Source of the DNA: Sisyra terminalis
Taxonomy: Eukaryota; Arthropoda; Insecta; Neuroptera; Sisyridae
Reading direction: 5' to 3'
Assembly (NCBI GenBank): GCA_958496175.1
Contig: OY292280.1
Span: 8,432,001-8,496,000 of the forward strand
Length of the DNA: 64,000 nucleotides
Under the pieces are notes generated by a model, which worked only from the letters and a program-made list of their open reading frames with translations, searched no databases and was not told the DNA's origin. How positions within the stretch are numbered: the first letter of the stretch is position 1; each line of letters opens with the position of its first letter. Of the stretch, positions 46,587 to 58,830 are shown in pieces. The position numbers and the translations under genes are program-made.

Positions 46587-47050
46587 ATGTAACTTCGGTT
46601 TCGGTCTCGGCCAAAAAACGAGTTTCGGCTTAGTTTCGGTTTCGGCTGTCGTCAAGCCAAAACTACGACCGAAACTAAATTCGTGAGATAAAAGTGTTAA
46701 AAATTATTGTTTTTCACTAATTATTTCATTCTTTAATTATGAATACTGATAACTATCAGTTCATTAATATTTGGCTAATATTATCTTAAATGTTTTTTTT
46801 TTCAGTTCATACTAAAGAGAAATATAAGAAGCTTTTTTTTCAAATCAATCCCATATTTCAGCATAACTAATTAATTTAAAATAAGAAATGATAAATAATA
46901 TGTTATCTTAATGATTACCTCATATATTTGGGACCAAATAATTAAAGAATACCAATAAGATTTTAAGGTAAAGAAATCCTAATTGTGATTCACTTTTTTC
47001 TCTACGAAAATATGAACTTATATGGAAGTTTCGGTTTCGGTTCTTCGGTT
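46587..47050 (+). repeat. CGGTTTCGG-bounded repeat segment
   Basis: TTCGGTTTCGGTCTCGG and related phrases open it at 46597-46660, and GGAAGTTTCGGTTTCGG closes it near 47022-47038. A shorter relative sits at 49431-49500 (GGAAGTTTCGGTTTCGACCG). Such TTCGGTTTCGG-rich ends are typical of insect MITEs, but the class cannot be fixed here. Confidence 0.5.
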
Positions 47051-47861
47051 ACCTCTATCACATTACATTGGCGTGCAATAACATGTTCGTTCATTTGCAG
47101 TCCTAACAAAATAATCTATTTTATTGTCGGAAAAATCGATTTTTCTTTTTGTATTTTCCTTACTACCTTAAAAATAACCCCCTTAATAATTTAAGGATTT
47201 TGAAACAAAAATTATAGCATTTTTGACTTATTACGAGAAATATAACGCAAAAATTCATCAAACGTATCACGTTTTTTTAAAATGTAAAATCATTTTTTTC
47301 GGGAACCACCCAACCGATTTTGATGAAACTTGTTGGATCTTATTAAGTATAATTTGTTTGAAACATTAAGATAAAAAATTTTACAACATATTTTTTTTTC
47401 GATGAAGGGGAGACTAACGACTAGTAAAAAAAAAGAGTCGAATTTAACACTTTTTTTAAACACACACCAACTTAAAACTATCAATTATATTATAATAATT
47501 TTGCTTTTCTGATTAGAAAATAATTTAATTAATAATATTCATTAAATTTTATCAAAATCGGACAAGTGGTTCCCGAGAAAAATGGTCCTATCTTTTGATT
47601 GGATTTTTTTAGGGCGCAGTTGCACCCTCTATAATAGTACCATAAAGGGTTAAAAAGATAAGAAAAAAAATATGGTCATAAATTTTAGATTATAAATAAT
47701 ACGATGCAGAAAAAATTAAGTAGTTATTGTTTATAGTTATTAGGGAAAAAAATATTAAAAATTGGTGTTTTTCGACTTGGAATTGTATCTCTAAATGAAC
47801 TATCAAGTGCTCCCTATTGTTATTTCGATATTACAACTTATAAGTATATATTATATGTAAT
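47051..47861 (+). repeat. Repeat S1, copy B
   Basis: It aligns to 49501-50312 directly and, from about 47213, to 42001-42660 inverted. It begins CTCTATCACATTACATTGGC, contains AAATCGGACAAGTGGTTCCC and GGGCGCAGTTGCACCC (hairpin with one mismatch in this copy), and ends TATATTATATGTAAT. Short ORFs in it are shared by copy C as a consequence of homology, not selection. Confidence 0.78.
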
Positions 47862-48298
47862 ACTATCTGATCCCCACGACTTCGTCTGCGTAACGTAGGT
47901 ATAGATTATATTTTCTTTTTAGATTTGCTTTTCTAGTGGTATATGAAAATGTTCATTTTTCTTTTTTATTTTACGAAAAACATTATCATACTTAAAAACA
48001 TTATTTTGTCAACTATAAAAAGACACATTTAATAAACTGTTGCTAAGAATAAAATATTTGTTTATAATGATCAATTAATTTTTAAAAAATATTTATAATT
48101 ATCTAAAAAGAATATGTACAATTGCGTATACCTACGGTAGATAAGTATATCTACCGTGAACCAAATAATCCATAAGTCAATCAGTATCTATTCATAAATA
48201 AAAAATATCGTCAAGTTCAATAAAGTCGATCTTAATTATGACTTTAAACAGTAAAAGTACAAGTTTAAAAGAGTTTATATTTTAATTGATAATAAAAA
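47862..48298. other. Unassigned AT-rich spacer with one retroelement-like motif
   Basis: ATCCCCACGACTTCGTCTGC near 47871 is the complement of a GACGAAGTCG phrase common at the ends of insect repeats; a relative, ACAGACGAAGTTCCGGGTA, is at 56744. Confidence 0.4.
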
Positions 48299-48765
48299 AT
48301 ATGACAAAAAATTTCTCCTTTAATACTTTTCAGCAGAATATATAATTACTCCAGGTCACAATCGTTGGTTCATAAAAATTAAATTTTAAAAAGTTTGATT
48401 TTTGAAAAACAAACAAAAATTAAAAACCGCCTCTTTGGTATTTGGTATAAGTACCTACTACATAAACTGTCATACTAATTAAGTGAAATGACGTTATTAA
48501 AAATGCTGTTATTAAAATGATATAACAAAAATAGAAACTTACTATTCATTAATTATTTATTTATCAATTACACTTATTAAATTTAAAATTTCGATTGTTG
48601 ATTAACTCTACATTTTCTCATACAAACTAAGTCACTCCTTTTACTCTTTTAGGGTAGGAATTTTCAAAAAAAAAATCTTATCAGATGTCTACTTCTTATA
48701 AAGAATAAATCGATTATTAAAATTTCATCATTTAGAGGGGATATATAAATACACGATTTTATGTG
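48299..48765 (+). repeat. Repeat S2, copy B
   Basis: It matches 41722-41996 with an extra internal segment of about 170 bp near 48365-48540. The shared end is AGAGGGGATATATAAATACA. No ORF. Confidence 0.65.
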
Positions 48766-48803
48766 TGTACGGTTTTAAAAACGTATATACTTTAAGTTTT
48801 ATT

Positions 48804-48848
48804 TCTATTATTATTATTATTATTATTATTATTACTACTACTGCTATT
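48804..48848 (+). repeat. (ATT)n microsatellite
   Basis: About ten ATT units run into a few ACT units. Confidence 0.9.
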
Positions 48849-49199
48849 TCTTTTTTTTTAATATTTCCTTAATGAGGAACTCTAAGGGTCTATTTACAAC
48901 AATTTTATAAAAAGTTTACTACTGTAATATGCGAACCCACGTCTTTATAATTAGGAGTATCAGAATGTCAGATACCTAAGCAATTACGCTATTAAATATA
49001 TATAAACGTTTACAAAGAGGCATTTTTTTAAGATTTTAATTAAATTTATTGTGCTTTTTATCAGTTCAACTAAAATATTTTTACAGATTATTTTTTAACT
49101 TTTAATTAACTTTCCAATGATATATAACTCGTCTGTGTAAAGTAATTTTTTTTTGTTTCATTCCTTGGGAATACCTTTCATTATTATTTTTAAGGAATG

Positions 49200-49430
49200 A
49201 TAAGTAGCCTAACATGTGTGGGAAATTGTGTTGCATCTTAATACCAAATTTCATTTAATTCGGTATTCCATTCTTTACTTGAATCAGGATACACAGACAG
49301 ACAGACAGATAAAAATTATAAAAATATTAAATTTGGAATAAGGGCCTCTTCAAATAAATATTTACCCTTAAATTGGGTTCAAAATCGAAATGTACAGACA
49401 GATGTAAGAATTTTATATATTAGTATAGAT
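49200..49430 (+). repeat. Retroelement-tail-like dispersed repeat
   Basis: TTGTGTTGCATCTTAATACC, TTCATTTAATTCGGTATTCC, a (CAGA)n run near 49290, and TATATATTAGTATAGAT at the end occur in the order seen in insect non-LTR/SINE tails. The copy at 24453 is related. Confidence 0.5.
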
Positions 49431-49500
49431 ATGGAAGTTTCGGTTTCGACCGAAACTGAAGCTGATGCCGAAATTCAGTTTCGATGGGTCACTAATAATA

Positions 49501-50312
49501 ATATCTCTATCACATTACATTGGTGTGCAATAACATGTCCGTTCATTTGCAGTCCTAACAAAGGAATCTATTCTACTGTCGGAAAAATCGATTTGTCTTT
49601 TTGTTTTTTCCTTACTACTTTAAAAATAACCCCCTTAATGTTTTAAGGATTTTGAAAAAAAAATGATAGCATTTTTGACTTATTACGAGAAATATAACGC
49701 AAAAATTCATCAAACGTATCACGTTTTTTCAAAATGTAAAATCACTTTATTCGGAAACCACCCAACCAATTTTGATGAAACGTGTTGGATCTTACTAAGT
49801 ATAATATTTTTCAAACACAAAGATAAAAAAAATTATGATTTAGTTTTTTTTCGAAGAGGGAGAGACTAACGACTAGTAAAAAAAAGAGTCGAATTTAACC
49901 CTTTTTTTAAACACACACCAACTTAAAACTATTATTTATATTTTAATGATTCTACTATACTGATTAGAACATGATTTATTTAGTAATATTAATTAAATTT
50001 TATCAAAATCGGTCAAGTGGTTCCCGAGAAAAGTGGTCCTATCTTTTGATCGGATTTTTTTAGGGCGCAGTTGCGCCCTCTATAATAGTACCATTTAGGG
50101 TTAATTAGGTGATAAAGAAAATGTAGTCATAAATTTTAGATTATAAATAATACGATGCAGAAAAAATTAAGTAGTTATTGTTTATAGTTATGAGGAAAAA
50201 AAATATTGAAAATTGGTGTTTTTCGACTTGGAATTGTATCTCTAAATGAACTATCTAGTGCTTCCTATTGTTATTTTGACAGTACAACTTATTTGTATAT
50301 ATTATATGTAAT
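49501..50312 (+). repeat. Repeat S1, copy C
   Basis: It is the direct counterpart of 47051-47861. The GGGCGCAGTTGCGCCC hairpin is intact. It ends TATATTATATGTAAT, followed by an expanded TTATATTATATTATA microsatellite. Confidence 0.78.
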
Positions 50313-51225
50313 TTAAATTATATTATATTATATAATTTTTATTTCTTATATTATATTATATAAATTAGAACGTTTTCCTAACCAAACCAAAGAAGTATAA
50401 CTTCTCCCGTGCATACATTAGTAGACACACTGTTGTTTTTTAAATATTCGCGGGGATTCCAAAAGTGATATCTCGCGTAAATAAATCTGAAGTTTCTATG
50501 AGAACAATTTTGAAGGATAAATGACAATTGAATGACTGTTAGTTTAAAAACGACATTTTTAAGTACACTTACTATTTTTTTTTAATATTCGCGGGGGTTC
50601 CAAAAGTGTTTTTTTGAGTCAGCCTAATGTTGACCAAGTGTACTGTAGAGTAAGTAGAATGGTGTATTGAATAAAGATTTCTCTTAGATCGCCATTTTGG
50701 AAAATGATAGTTTTCCTTTTTCACCGGCAAACTTTCGTAACTCAGAGCTTTCATTTATAAATTTTTAATGCTGAAAGTTATCGAAATTAGTGTGAGGAGT
50801 TTTGTGTTTTTGGGATGGTTGAATGAAGAATTGTATATAGGTACTAGGCGAGTGGACCGTCTTGATAGTGAGGATTGAGGATATTTGAAATGGGGATGAA
50901 ACGGGAGAACATCAGATCTTGCTACATACATATGTATATATACATGTAGTAAATACGGGATAATGAATAAGAGGAGCTGGGGGATGGATGAGAAATGAGG
51001 GTTGTTCTGGAAGAGTTTTTAGGTGGTTGGAGAGAGCTGAGACAACAATTTCTTGTGTCGATGTGTATATATTTCGTTGTGTATGTGAAACGGGAGAAGC
51101 TGGAGGCATTGGAACATTATGGGGATTTATGGGGTGTGAGGCAGTGGGGTAAGTGGATGGAAGTATGCAAGAATGAAGGTTTGGTGTTTTAGAATCCAGA
51201 AGATATGGCGATACGGACCAATATA
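50313..51225. other. No gene; small direct repeat
   Basis: ATTCGCGGGGATTCCAAAAG (about 50446) and ATTCGCGGGGGTTCCAAAAG (about 50588) are about 140 bp apart. ORFs on both strands at 50910-51240 overlap each other and show no domain. Confidence 0.4.
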
Positions 51226-51740
51226 TGTGGCACATACGAATTGAGGTACGGAGGCAAAACTGCTACGATTTGGAGGATCGGAGGCGGCCTGCCCCACGGA
51301 GGCGGTTCGTACACTCACCGCCAACGAATCGAGCACTCGTGCGCACTCGACAGTCCGCCTCCAATTTCCACCGCGTAGCTCCAACTGGGAAAACCGCCTC
51401 CCGTTGCCCCACATATCCCCACTTTGCCCCAATGCCTCACTCAATTTATACCCAAGCGGCTTATATAACGTTACTGTTATGTAAAATTATTATGTAATTT
51501 CTATGGATAAATAAATTTATGTGTACTGTTAGATATTGCCGTCGAAGAGTTTTGGAAAAATAAAAAAAAAAAAGATACGACACGAAGAAAAAAAAAGCTC
51601 GCGAAAAACGAGAAACGTACAAAAGACGAGCAAAAAACGGGGTGGAAAATCGTGAAAAAAGCCACTCTGGAAAAATAAAATAAAACCCCGAACAGAACTC
51701 GTCTGTCATTTTCTATTATTGTTATTATTTTATTTGCCAA
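51226..51740 (+). repeat. Possible LTR-like segment (weak)
   Basis: TGTGGCACATACG opens a GC-richer block, followed by TTATATAACG and AATAAATAAA (about 51510), then a purine-rich run and a TGTCATTTTCTATTATTG phrase. The order resembles an LTR, but I found neither a second copy, a clear CA end nor a target duplication. Confidence 0.22.
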
Positions 51741-53560
51741 ATCAATAAAGCAGTCGTATTATTAAACAAATTTATAAAAAAAGCTCCAGAGCTTTCCAAG
51801 GACCAAGCAACCCCTGTAAAAAACCATCCCGAAAAATATTGAAATGAAATTATTAAATTAAAACAAGCCTAGCCAAAAAAGAATTAAAAGTTATTTCCAA
51901 GATTTTTTCCAAATGTATTATAATTGCCTGGAATTACCCCAAAAAAATTTTCATCTATTTTTTTGATAAAACTTCCATGTACCACCCAGTGGTTCAATAT
52001 CTACATACCAATAATGGACTTTCCCCAAATTTTACTAAAAATCTGTTAAGGACAACTTTTCCACCTCCACTTTATTATCCTTCAAAGAATTCAAAATTCG
52101 GCTACAAAAAATTAATATTAATTTGAAGAAAACAATTTTCCTGATTATTTCTTTTTAATACAGACGGATGAAAATTATTTTTGAGTATCAATAAAGCAGG
52201 CGTCTTATTTAAATAAATTTATTAAAAAAGCTCCAGAGCTTTTCAAGGACCAACCAACCCCGTGAAAAACCACCCCGAAAAATTACTATAAAAATATTAA
52301 ATTAAAATTTTTAAATTAAAACAAGCCCAGCAAAAAAACGTTTACAAGTAATTCTCTAAATTTTTTGTCCAAATGGAAATCCTAATAACCCCATAAAAAT
52401 AATCGCCCGACTAGAATTGGGTGTACTATGTTTCGACTTACCCCAAAAAAATTTTCAACAATTTTTTTTTTTTTGATAAAGCTGCCAAGTATCACCTTGT
52501 GTTTGGATATCTACATAAAAATTATTGAATTTCCCTAAATTTTTCTTAAAATCAGTTTTCAGAAACAACTTTCACACCCTAATGTTATTATCCTCCAGTG
52601 ATTTCAAAAATCGGCTACAAAAATAATATTTATTAGAAAAAAAAATTCCTGTTTATTCTTTTCAATACAGACGCAAGGGATGAAAATTATTTTTAAGTAT
52701 CAATTAAGCAGTCGTATTATTAAACAAATTTATATAAAAAGCTCTAGAGCTTTCCAAAAACCAACCCCGTTAAAAATCACCCCGAAAAAATATTGCATTA
52801 AAATTGTTAAGTTAAAACAAGCCCAGAAAAAAAGAATTAAATGTTATTCCCAAGATTTTCTTCCTAATGGAATTTCCAATAACCCCATCCAAATAATAAC
52901 ATCCTAATAATCGTCCGACTAGAACTACGTGTACTATGTTCGAACTTACCCCAAAAAAATTTTCGTTTATTTATTATTTTTTTTTTTTTTTGATTAATTT
53001 ACCAAATGTCACCTAGTGGTTGAATATCTAAATACCAATTGTCTTTCCCCAAATTTTACTTAAAATCAGTTGGAAACAACTTTTACACCCTAATGTTATT
53101 ATCCTCCAGTGAATTCAAAAATCGACTACAAAAAAAATATTAATTTGAAGAAAACTATTTTCCTGTTTATTTCTTTTTAATACAGACGGTAGGGATGGAA
53201 ATTATTTGTAAGTATCAATAAAGCAGTATTATTATAAAAAAATTAAAAAAGCTTCAGAGCTTTTCAAGAATCAACCAACCCCGTAAAAAACGTTCCCCAA
53301 AAATGACTATTCAAAATATTGAATTAAAATTATTCCAGCAAAAAATGGTTTACAAGTTATTCCCGAAAAATGTTTTCAAATGTAATTCCTAATAACTCCA
53401 TTCGAATAATCACCCGAGTTCTAGTAGAATTGCGAGTACTATGTTTGAACCTACCCCAAAAAAATTTTCTTTGAAAAAGTGGTGATTTTTTTTTTAATTT
53501 AATGAATACAAAATTAATTTTCTCTGTTAAAACCAAAAGATTCAATGATTGTTAATGGAG
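51741..53560 (+). repeat. 512-bp tandem repeat, four units
   Basis: ATCAATAAAGCAG or a variant starts units at 51741, 52187, 52699 and 53214 (spacing 446, 512 and 515 bp; the first unit has a deletion). Each contains AAGCTCCAGAGCTTTCCAAG, CCAACCCCGT, ACCCCAAAAAAATTTTC and TACAGACGG blocks. Units differ at many sites, so the array is not recent. It has no coding potential. Confidence 0.85.
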
Positions 53561-53740
53561 AAACGGGGATATTTCGTTTAAGTATATTGTATTAAGGGTA
53601 AGTGTAAAATTGAGTACAATTTTTTTTGTGTACTTTTGAATTATGGTGTAAAAGTGGTGCAATTTTTTCCCCTAATTTATCGAATACAAAAAAAAATAAA
53701 AGGTTCAATGATTGTTAATGGGGAAAAACGGAAGCTTTTT
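53475..53740 (+). repeat. Short direct duplication, about 170-bp spacing
   Basis: GGTTCAATGATTGTTAATGG or the near-identical AGATTCAATGATTGTTAATG appear near 53538 and 53702, each preceded by AAAAGTGGTG and an AAATACAAAA phrase. The pair extends the end of the 512-bp array. Confidence 0.6.
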
Positions 53741-55050
53741 TCAAAAAAGAAACTTAAATTTAACGGTTAAAAATTAAGAAAACGGAAAAATAGTAATTTT
53801 AAGGGTTGAAAAACGATGAATTGCTGGGAAAGCTTTACCGTATAAGGGTAGCTTTTCCAGTTATTGGACGCATTCAAATCTCTGAAATAAACATAAACAC
53901 AAACATGGAAACATGAAATTTTCGAGTTGCACGATTGAAAAATGAAACGGTTTAGAGTCTCCCTGCGGAAATTCAATCGATTTTTTTAATCGAGTAAAAA
54001 TATGCGAGTGGAGAGGGGGGATGAGTGAGGTGCGGATGGGGTTGCAGCATCGAGATGTATTAAATGTATTTTTTATTGGGCAATAAATTTGAATTTTAAG
54101 ACAATCGCTCCAATATGGTAATACATCGAATTGGGAAGACGAGATTTCCCATTTTCCAGCACTGTTTTTCTTTTGTTTTTGTCGGGACGAAAATTGCTAT
54201 GTACTATTCGAATGCATCTCGTTACTGTATCGCATCTGAGACATGGCACGATTTTGATTTATGTTTCGAATAAATTGTTATAAATAATCACGACGGGGTG
54301 GGAGGGTGCCATTTTTAAGGGTGCAAAGTGGTGGGGATGAGTGAGTGGGGGTCGACAAATGACAACAAGAGTTAGTCGACATGCGACACAAATAAAAGAA
54401 AAAGAGTTCTCGACTGTGTCAGTTTTCATTATGAGATGGATTTTGCTTACGTTTAAGGGAGGTTTTTCACAGCAACCCTAACACGTTGGGTGGCAACGTT
54501 TAACGTTAACGTAGTCGTAGCCAATGTTATGAGTCGCCGGTGTTGGTCCCAGAGTCCGTCCGTCCGTCCGTCAGCTTCGTCGTCGTCTCAGCCTCACAAC
54601 CCCTACTATCCCAGCCATCTGAGGCTACCCTCCATCCCCATTCCACCCCAACTCCTTCTAGCCCTCAGCACCAGGTCAATATTTCTCTCGCCACTATTTC
54701 GCTACTTTCGCATTGTTTTCATTTCAACTACAAAACCCTGTTTTCGTCTTGCCTTGCTCCCAAATTCAAATGCTACAAAATCCCATTCGTATATGAAAAC
54801 AACCCCTACAATTACCACCTAAATTAATACAAAATTATTTTATATAAAAAAAATAATACCTATCCAACAAATTACTTATTCACTTATTGATTAGTGCGCT
54901 ATCTCTCTTAATCACACAAAACTAACAATTTTTATTAACTTTTCATCCCCCTCGCCACTATTTTTAATTCAGATATTCTTCTATTTGACTTTTAACTTAT
55001 TGCATGGTTTCAAAGAGATATTATACTCGAAAAGCGGGGTAAATTATCTC
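53741..55050. other. Repeat-poor stretch, no gene supported
   Basis: It includes GTCCGTCCGTCCGTCCGTC near 54556. The 110-codon ORF at 54490-54822 is Ser/Pro-rich, overlaps another frame and looks like composition rather than coding. No splice pattern was found. Confidence 0.4.
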
Positions 55051-56168
55051 AAAAGGAGTAAAATGCTATTTTTAAGAGTCATAAGAAAAATTTTCTAATT
55101 TGCAATTTTCTAACGTGTTAGTACTTTTTCGAACCATTATTTAAACGGTGAGCAATCTCACTCCCCAGTAGTTATGAAGTGAGGGGGTAGTATCGACTTT
55201 AGTAAAAATGTTTTGGGGTAATCGTTAAAAAAGTTTCCTAACCTCTGCTCTAGAGTGTAAATTAAAAAAAAATTTGGTCTTTATCATGTAATATAGTTTC
55301 CAAAACTAAACATTTAAAATGGGATTCAACTAAACTTCCAACAATTGTATTTTTAACGTATTGCTCCGATACGTATTTCGATTTCCAAGCAATCAACCAC
55401 AGTGGTCATCAAGAAGCATTACACCCCAAAAGGAGTAAAATGCTATTCTTAAGAGTAATAAGAATATTTTTCTAATTAGCAATTTTCTAACGTGTTAGTA
55501 CTTTTTCAAAACATTATTTAAACGGTGAGTAATCTCACTCCCCACTAGTTATGAAGTGAGGGGGTAATATCGAAATTAGTAAAAATGTTTTGGAGTAATC
55601 GTTAAAAAAGTTTCCTGACCTCTGCTCTAGAGTGTAAATTAAAAAAAAATTTGGTCTTTATCATGTAATATAGTTTCCAAAACTAAACATTTAAAATGGG
55701 ATTCAACTAAACTTCCAACAATTGTATTTTTAACGTATTGCTCCGATACGTATTTCGATTTCCAAGCAATCAACCACAGTGGTCATCAAGAAGCATTACA
55801 CCCCAAAAGGAGTAAAATGCTATTCTTAAGAGTAATAAGAATATTTTTCTAATTAGCAATTTTCTAACGTGTTAGTACTTTTTCAAAACATTATTTAAAC
55901 GGTGAGTAATCTCACTCCCCACTAGTTATGAAGTGAGGGGGTAATATCGAAATTAGTAAAAATGTTTTGGAGTAATCGTTAAAAAAGTTTCCTGACCACT
56001 GCTCTAGAGAGTAAATTAAAAAAAAATGATTTTTATTATGTAATATAGTTTCCAAAACTAAACATTTAAAATGAGATTCAATTAAACTTCAAACAATTGT
56101 ATTTTTAACGTATTGCTCCGATACGTATTTCGATTTCCAAGCAATCAACCTCAGTGGTCATCAAGAAG
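55051..56168 (+). repeat. 377-bp tandem array, three units
   Basis: AAAAGGAGTAAAATGCTATT starts units at 55051, 55428 and about 55805. Each unit has a hAT-MITE-like part (TTTTGGGGTAATCGTTAAAA and CCTAACCTCTGCTCTAGAG, related to the MITE at 21769) and a foldback core (GATACGTATTTCGATTTCCA, CAGTGGTCATCAAG). Units 2 and 3 are almost identical, so the last duplication is fairly recent. A further foldback piece follows to 56260. Confidence 0.87.
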
Positions 56169-56260
56169 CATTGGATCGCTTCGTAAGGCACATCAGTGAC
56201 CATTGAATATACTACTTGATGATCGCTGAGGATGATTGCTTGGCAATCGAAATTTGGCTT
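56169..56260 (-). repeat. Foldback core remnant
   Basis: GATGATTGCTTGGCAATCGA at about 56229 faces the last core of the array, forming one small hairpin pair. Confidence 0.65.
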
Positions 56261-57863
56261 TAGTACAAGAAAAAAAAATTGATTCCCCAAAAATTACTTT
56301 AAACCGGAACAATCTGGAGTTGTTTGATTCCCTAATTTGTTGTTAATTTTATTTTTTATAAAAAAAATTGTATTCTCAGTTATATGCGAAGGATATAATG
56401 GCTTATTTTCTGTTCAAGATATTTTATCTTTTAGGTGGAACAATTAAATATACCAAATTAAAAAATTTGTATTTCGTAACGCGTTAGGCAGATAAACAGA
56501 TATTTTCAGGATATAAATCAAATTTGGCATTAATATATAAAAAAAATTGGTTCCCTTTAAAATAATATAAGTGTCCTTTTAAGTAAGGAAATCTAGTACC
56601 GTTCCTTATTTTGTTGTTAATTTTATTCGGGAATAATGAAGCCCCAATTGAGTTATCGACAAAATTGAAATGAAACGTTGCCCAATTGTACCGGTTTAAA
56701 GTATATCAGTGCCAAAAATTTAATGGGTATATTAGTGTGTCACACAGACGAAGTTCCGGGTATTAATTCGTTGTATTGATCATAAGTCTGTTCAGCCTAA
56801 GCAGGTCTTTCGTTAAAACTTAAGACGATATTTAAAGTAGTTTAGAAAGAAGACGATCGTTTTATATGTGATTCTTTTTCTGCACACGTGTGGAAAGATG
56901 GGTGATATTTTACCAAAATAAGATTTTATGTTGTCTTACAAATCCAATTTTCTTCTGATTTTCTTGAAAATTTTAATTCTCAACTGACAAATGACTATGA
57001 AAATACACGTGTGATTTGACGCACCGTGAAACAAATGACAAATAGGGAGGAAAATTTGATAATAGTGCCATTTTTCCGAGTTGTTTATCACCTGGTCGGC
57101 ATCTTCAGTGCTTTTCATTTGCCGAGGGTATGTTAATCTTATATAATTGTTAGGCACGACGTAGAACGCGTGTTGTTCCCAAAGGTTCGATATGGAAAAC
57201 GTTCAAATATATTGTACACACACTAAGGGATGAAACGCGATGGGGGTGGGGTTTCAGCGGGCATATATCGCACGAAAACACAACCGTTAGCGCGGCACGA
57301 GAATGAAGATGAAGATACTCCGGCAAATGGAAAGTTTTCGGAAAATGGAGTTGGATGGGGTGGGGGTGGGGTGGGTTGGGGGGGGGTGATAAATTCCCGT
57401 TGGAAATAGGGAATCGAGGGCTTGAGGTTGAGGCAATCGAAACGTCGCAGCAAACGTTCGATTGCCAATAGTCGCGTGAATTGACGCCAGATAAAGAAAA
57501 CAAGACAGCAGTTGAGAGAAGGTGTAGGTGGTGAAGAAAAAAAAGTAATACAGAACGTGGCCGGGTGCGGGGATATGGGGGATGAGGGATGGGGGTGGTA
57601 GATCGAGGGGAGTTAAAGATTTTCTGATTGTCTACCGAGGATATTTGGTATTCGAAGTATTTCTCGCCACGTGAGCGTAGCAATTACGCGTCTCACAAAG
57701 TCGACGTTAAGAAACGAGCAGAAAAAGGAAAATCGCCAACATTTGCATAAAATTTCCAAAAGTGACAAGGAAAAATCAACTTTTGAACATAAACTGAGTT
57801 TTCCGCGTATACTCCATTGAAATTTTGACCCATTTTCGGGAAAATAGTTAGTATTAGACATTA
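56261..57863. other. No gene supported; long ORF is compositional
   Basis: 56370-56790 has repeat-tail-like phrases (TTTCGTAACGCGTTAGGCAG, ACAGACGAAGTTCCGGGTA). The 177-codon minus-strand ORF at 57150-57683 is Pro/His/Ser-rich because of a G-rich tract around 57355-57390, and overlaps other frames. I do not call it a gene. Confidence 0.4.
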
Positions 57864-58830
57864 TTTTTAATGTTTTTGCCGTGAATTGATACCAAAAATG
57901 GCTCCATTCAATTTTGTACCACTTTTGTAACCATTTTTGGTATTACAGTCAGAAAAATCAATGAGGATTACATATTTCATTCAAATTTTGAATTTTGCTT
58001 GTTTTTAATGTATTACCCGTTCCTTATTAAATTAAGACCAAAAACGCGTCCATCGAATTTTGTACCATTTTTGGGTATTGGAGTCAAAGAAATCATAGGT
58101 CACATATTTCATTGAAATTTTGAATTTTGCTTGTTTTTAATATGTACTACTCCTTCCTTATTAAATTATTTCCAAAAATTCCTCCATCGAATTTTATACC
58201 ACTTTTGTAACCATTTTTGGTATTACAGTCAGAAAAATCAATGAGGATTACATATTTCATTCAAATTTTGAAGTTGCTTGTTTTTAATGTATTACCCGTT
58301 CTTTATTAAATTATTACCAAAAACGCGTCCATCGAATTTTGTACCATTTTTGGGTATTGGAGTCAAAGAAATCATAGGTCACATATTTCATTGAAATTTT
58401 GAATTTTGCTTGTTTTTAATATGTACTACTCCTTCCTTATTAAATTATTTCCAAAAATTCCTCCATCGAATTTTATACCACTTTTGTAACCATTTTTGGT
58501 ATTACAGTCAGAAAAATCAATGAGGATTACATATTTCATTCAAATTTTGAATTTTGCTTGTTTTTAATGTATTACCCGTTCCTTATTAAATTAAGACCAA
58601 AAACGCCTCCACCAAATTTTGTACCATTTTTGTATCCATTTTTGGGTATTGGAGTCAAACAAATCATAGGTCACATATTTCATTCAAATTCTGAATTTTT
58701 ATTGTTTTTTATCGTTCTTATTAAAATAATACCGAAAACTTATCTATCGAATTTTGTTCTTTCTATTGAATTTTTGTACTGTCTGCTAATTTTTTGTACT
58801 TCTAAACCATTTTTAGTTTTGAAGTCAGAA
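57864..58830 (+). repeat. 280-bp higher-order tandem repeat of 140-bp monomers
   Basis: TATTACAGTCAGAAAAATCA lies at 57941, 58221 and 58500 (280 and 279 bp). In between, the related half unit GTATTGGAGTCAAAGAAATC alternates with it, giving two monomer types of about 140 bp (A-B-A-B-A-B). Shared blocks are CATATTTCATTCAAATTTTG, GCTTGTTTTTAAT and TTCCTTATTAAATTA. The last units decay toward 58830. The organisation is like a small satellite with higher-order structure. Confidence 0.88.

Noticed and set aside
51226..51740. Confident LTR retrotransposon
   Set aside because: No partner LTR, gag-pol, primer-binding site or target duplication was found; kept only as a weak feature.
54490..54827. Two overlapping Ser/Pro-rich ORFs of about 100 codons
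   Set aside because: Both frames are open over the same (GTCC)n and pyrimidine-rich sequence, which indicates composition rather than coding.
57150..57683. 177-codon minus-strand ORF rich in Pro, His and Ser
   Set aside because: Openness follows from a C-rich strand opposite a G-rich tract; overlapping frames are open too and no motif is visible.
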